From NCBI RefSeq assembly GCF_000266945.1, contig NC_018025.1, positions 2,976,001 through 3,040,000 on the forward strand: DNA of 64,000 nucleotides, in the 5' to 3' direction. Under the pieces are notes generated by a model. The model did not search any database, had not been told where the DNA came from, and saw only the letters and a program-made list of their open reading frames with translations. Shown here piece after piece: positions 61,402 to 64,000 of this stretch. The first letter of the stretch is position 1. Each line of letters starts with the position of its first letter. This DNA is from Desulfomonile tiedjei DSM 6799. Its GTDB lineage: Bacteria; Desulfobacterota; Desulfomonilia; Desulfomonilales; Desulfomonilaceae. Both the position numbers and the translations under genes were made by a program.

Positions 61402-61737
61402 ACGCGATTGCCAAGAATTCTGACGTTTATCTCATGCTTCAATACAAGATATAGTGGGAACCGGCGAACTGCTGGTGCTTTATATTGATATCATTGATTA
61501 TATCAAAGATGTGCCGGCACGGAGAGACTGTCTCAGAATATCGATCCAAGATTTATATGTTCATGGCGTCGTCGTGACTGCTAGGCATTGGGGCACGCGC
61601 ACGCGTGTTCGCAAAGAATATCGGGATTGTCCATTCAGTCATTCCATTAAATGCTGTCATTGCGAGGAGCGCAGCAACCATGAGGAACCTGCGGTTCGAG
61701 GTAAATATGATGAACTCCATTCCGCGTCTCTATCGAT
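61402..61737. other. Intergenic region with repeat B
   Basis: About 336 nt between convergent genes. Holds the inverted copy of repeat B (61433-61528), a GAGACTGTCTC palindrome next to it, and TCATTGCGAGGAGCG near 61658, a motif common in dispersed repeats of many bacteria. No gene supported. Confidence 0.5.
61433..61528 (-). repeat. Dispersed repeat B, copy 4 (inverted)
   Basis: On the minus strand it reads CTCCGTGCCGGCACATC and ends ATATCTTGTATTGAAGCATG, matching 15741-15850 in the opposite orientation, including the central ATCAATGATATC. Confidence 0.72.
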
Positions 61738-62841
61738 CTAATGGAGCTCTGATGGGTCAGGAATTTCTTCTTCGCTTGCCTTCTTAATCGTGCCTTTCGA
61801 GAATACGAAACTCGCCAGAACCAGTTTGTCCTTCTTGGAGGGATGAAGGTAGCGCACACTGAATCCAGGTTTACCCTCAGCCTGGTAACTGGTGATAGGC
61901 AATACGCCATTCAGTCTTAATTGCCAGCTAATTACTCTCCTTTTCAACTTGGTGGACCAGCTCACGAAATACAAGCGCGTGTAATCGCAACCAGAGTCCT
62001 TTCCGATGGGAGCATAGGCGGCAATGAAATTATTCTTTGCACCTCTGTCCGGATCGTCGGTGCTGTTCACGGTTCTCCACGCAACCATTCTCATGAACGG
62101 AACAGTTCGGGCAATATCCTCAGGCGGGGTGAGTTTCATATTGTGGCTGAAGACGTATCCGACCCTCGAATCCTCCAGCTTCACCTTGTACCAGACATCT
62201 TTCTTGAATTGATCCGAGGACGGGTCATCTGCAGCGGCTGCATCTTCAAGCGACTGTCCCTGGGGACCGGATTTTCCTCTCGTGGAAGACGCGAGAGGAC
62301 GTTTCAAGGTTACCACTCTCTCGTACATTTCGAATTTCTTGCCCGGCTCCAGTGTTTCCATTATGTCAGGATCACGGCCGGGTTCCAGGCGAAAATGGGC
62401 TTTGGTCTTAAGAACACCTTCGGCCTGCACAGGCATTCCCTCTATGGAACGCCTCAATTCGTTCATTTTGACAATAGTCTCTTGACCGCCTACCACCTTC
62501 TGATCGACGTACCCTTCTCGGCCGTCACGAACACGAACACGATACCAATTCTCTCCGACTCTATCGACGAGGTGCACAGGTGTCTCAGCAGGTATCTTGA
62601 TGAGCACTTCAGAATTTCCGTTGGCCGTCTGGTGAACATTACAGGCTCGAAGAGTAATCCCTTCCCGCGGAGTGAACGTTTGTCTCGGTCGAACGTTACC
62701 CTTCAACTTCTTGAGTATCTCGCGTTGAAGCGTCTCCACTTCCTGACATCCTGAAAGCGGCAGGCAAAGAACACTCAAGCAGAGGCATAGAAATATAGAT
62801 AAACGGTTAAGGCTCAGTTTATTACTGCACTGCATCTCCAC
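61738..62841 (-). CDS. SH3-domain lipoprotein
   Basis: 367 residues. A signal peptide ends in the lipobox LSGC (Cys about 32). About 55-120 is an SH3b domain (GITLRACNVHQTANGNSEVL, ENWYRVRVRDGREGYVDQ), and a second SH3-like segment lies near 150-240 (VWYKVKLEDSRVGYVFSH). The C-terminal 120 residues form an unrecognised beta-rich domain. SH3b lipoproteins usually sit at the cell wall. Start may be GTG 62841 (GGAG 4 nt upstream) or the ATG two codons later. Confidence 0.82.
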   Translation of the reverse strand: MEMQCSNKLSLNRLSIFLCLCLSVLCLPLSGCQEVETLQREILKKLKGNVRPRQTFTPREGITLRACNVHQTANGNSEVLIKIPAETPVHLVDRVGENWYRVRVRDGREGYVDQKVVGGQETIVKMNELRRSIEGMPVQAEGVLKTKAHFRLEPGRDPDIMETLEPGKKFEMYERVVTLKRPLASSTRGKSGPQGQSLEDAAAADDPSSDQFKKDVWYKVKLEDSRVGYVFSHNMKLTPPEDIARTVPFMRMVAWRTVNSTDDPDRGAKNNFIAAYAPIGKDSGCDYTRLYFVSWSTKLKRRVISWQLRLNGVLPITSYQAEGKPGFSVRYLHPSKKDKLVLASFVFSKGTIKKASEEEIPDPSELH

Positions 62842-63278
62842 GAATCTCCAGGGGTCCCTCCCGAAGACGCAGCTTATATCGGTTCATGGGAGAAATCAAC
62901 ATAGTATCTTGTGAATTCGTTGCTTGTTTTTGCTGCCGAACCGGGCTTTTGGTACGAATTGCAAGGAGGCAGACTCAACATTTGAGCGGCATCGAAGTCT
63001 GCAGCAGTCTTTTACGAGGATCCGAGAGTTGTTCCTTACCGGCATTCAAACTGCATCCATGCGGTTCCACACAATTCACTTGTGAATGTGAACAAAGCAT
63101 GTTAGTTTCAAAGATTATTTTGTGAAAGCTATTACAGCCCCATTTCCGAATAGTTGGGCAGCTTCACAAGCTATTCAAGAAATCGCCGTCATATTTTCTC
63201 TGGAGTCCGATTTCGCGTGCGCTTTGTGGCATTGGACAAAATGAATGGGCTTCGGCCCCTCATCCGATTGGGAAAAAC
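62842..63278. other. 437-nt divergent intergenic region before glmM
   Basis: A Cys-rich frame of about 79 codons exists on the plus strand but has no ribosome site or family likeness and is not called. No strong hairpin. It must hold the promoters of the lipoprotein and glmM genes. Confidence 0.4.
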
Positions 63279-64000
63279 ATGTCGAGAAGGCTCTTCGGAA
63301 CAGATGGAGTAAGAGGCATTGCCAATATCGAGCCCATGACTGCCGAGACCGCGCTTAAACTCGGACGGGCCGTAGCATATTTGGCTAGCACAACCCCAGA
63401 CAGACAACGGCATCGAATACTCGTGGGAAAAGATACCCGTATCTCGTGCTACATGTTGGAAACCGCTCTTACTGCAGGAATATGCTCAATGGGGGTCGAC
63501 GTCCTCCTGGTCGGCCCGATACCGACTCCAGGCATAGCTTTCTTGACTGCCAATATGAGATGTGACGCAGGAGCGGTCATTTCCGCCTCACACAATCCTT
63601 TCCAAGACAATGGCATAAAATTTTTCTCACGAGATGGATTCAAGCTTTCTGATGACGTGGAAGCTGAAATCGAAAAGCTGATGTTTTCAGATTTTCTGGA
63701 TGAAGTCAGGCCTACTGCAGACAAAATCGGCAAAGCCCAACGGATAGAAGATGCACTGGGAAGGTACGTAGTGTTCGTCAAGAATTCGTTTCCCAGACAT
63801 CTGAATCTCGAAGGCATCAATCTGGTGCTGGATTGTGCAAACGGGGCAGCCTACAAAGCAGGCCCTCTGGTCTTCGAGGAATTGGGAGCAAAGGTTCATC
63901 TGACCGGTGCAAATCCAAACGGGCAAAATATTAATCTAAACTGCGGTTCTCTCTATCCGCAAGTGATGTGCGACGCAGTTCGGTCCACTGGGGCTCACGT
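63279..64000 (+). CDS. glmM: Phosphoglucosamine mutase, 3' end cut by window edge
   Basis: About 240 codons are visible. [14 protein letters not shown] at the N-terminus and [19 protein letters not shown] (phosphoserine loop, Ser about 101) identify GlmM, which converts glucosamine-6-phosphate to glucosamine-1-phosphate for peptidoglycan and [14 protein letters not shown] begins the second domain. Start ATG at 63279 follows GGGAAAAAC. Confidence 0.94.
   Translation, partial: MSRRLFGTDGVRGIANIEPMTAETALKLGRAVAYLASTTPDRQRHRILVGKDTRISCYMLETALTAGICSMGVDVLLVGPIPTPGIAFLTANMRCDAGAVISASHNPFQDNGIKFFSRDGFKLSDDVEAEIEKLMFSDFLDEVRPTADKIGKAQRIEDALGRYVVFVKNSFPRHLNLEGINLVLDCANGAAYKAGPLVFEELGAKVHLTGANPNGQNINLNCGSLYPQVMCDAVRSTGAH

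Noticed and set aside
61655-61680. TCATTGCGAGGAGCG motif
   Set aside because: A short motif common in many bacterial dispersed repeats; too short here to call a copy of a defined element.
62886-63125. 79-codon Cys-rich plus-strand frame before glmM
   Set aside because: No ribosome site, no motif spacing typical of metal-binding proteins; probably chance.

Overview
The window is about 64 kb of a Gram-negative, anaerobic genome. The gene content points to a sulfate-reducing or syntrophic deltaproteobacterium (Desulfobacterota, of the Desulfomonile/Syntrophobacter kind). The reasons are the many [4Fe-4S] proteins, a four-subunit 2-oxoacid:ferredoxin oxidoreductase, hybrid cluster protein (Hcp) with an FNR-type regulator, the DUF39/NIL-ferredoxin homocysteine genes, a PxxKW cysteine-rich protein, and multihaem cytochrome c and NapH/NapG-like redox proteins. 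The taxonomic assignment is inference from gene content. No rRNA, tRNA, CRISPR array, prophage or intact insertion sequence was seen.

Layout. 1-7.2 kb (minus strand): two periplasmic sulfatases flanking a secreted HAD phosphatase-like protein, behind an eight-haem cytochrome c with TPRs. 7.5-11.9 kb: two outer-membrane barrel candidates, two orphan small genes, and a long gene-poor gap with one copy of a 128-bp dispersed repeat. 11.9-16.7 kb: a MrfA-like helicase fused to a MrfB-like exonuclease, a DUF192 protein and a TIGR02757 protein. 16.9-24.7 kb: a nitrosative-stress island with a Crp/Fnr regulator, a siroheme/ferredoxin protein, Hcp, a zinc-ribbon HD protein, an Fe-S protein and a quinol NO reductase. 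Two near-identical palindromes lie exactly 29.5 bp from the start of good -10 hexamers before the siroheme gene and before hcp. This is the class II (-41.5) geometry of an FNR-type activator. 24.8-27.5 kb: a MoxR ATPase translationally coupled to a large TraB-like protein of unknown function.

27.5-32.5 kb: a repeat-rich gap, then the homocysteine/methionine triad (DUF39, UPF0280, NIL-ferredoxin), coaE and two small membrane proteins. 32.7-39.8 kb: a Wzc-like tyrosine kinase, acetate kinase, and a divergent 909-residue fusion of a degenerate butyrate-kinase-like half with a phosphate acyltransferase, which probably supplies acyl phosphate to AckA. 39.9-45.4 kb (minus): hslU, hslV, a XerC-type recombinase and a fused WecA-like/GT2 glycosyltransferase. 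45.9-50.5 kb: a lone MacB/FtsX-type permease and the por-type oxidoreductase genes, with a palindromic repeat between the alpha and beta genes. 50.7-64 kb: an orphan amino-methyltransferase, alaS, two small genes, the second copy of the 128-bp repeat, a TPR-PilZ-zinc-ribbon Ser/Thr kinase, a NapH-NapG fusion coupled to a Tat-exported DUF362 protein, a LemA protein, an SH3 lipoprotein and the start of glmM.

The strongest leads are the NO-response island with its two matched operators and an intrinsic terminator in the norZ leader, the MoxR/TraB-like pair, several unusual gene fusions, and three families of dispersed or palindromic repeats. All domain and family calls come from reading the translated sequence. 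No database search was run.
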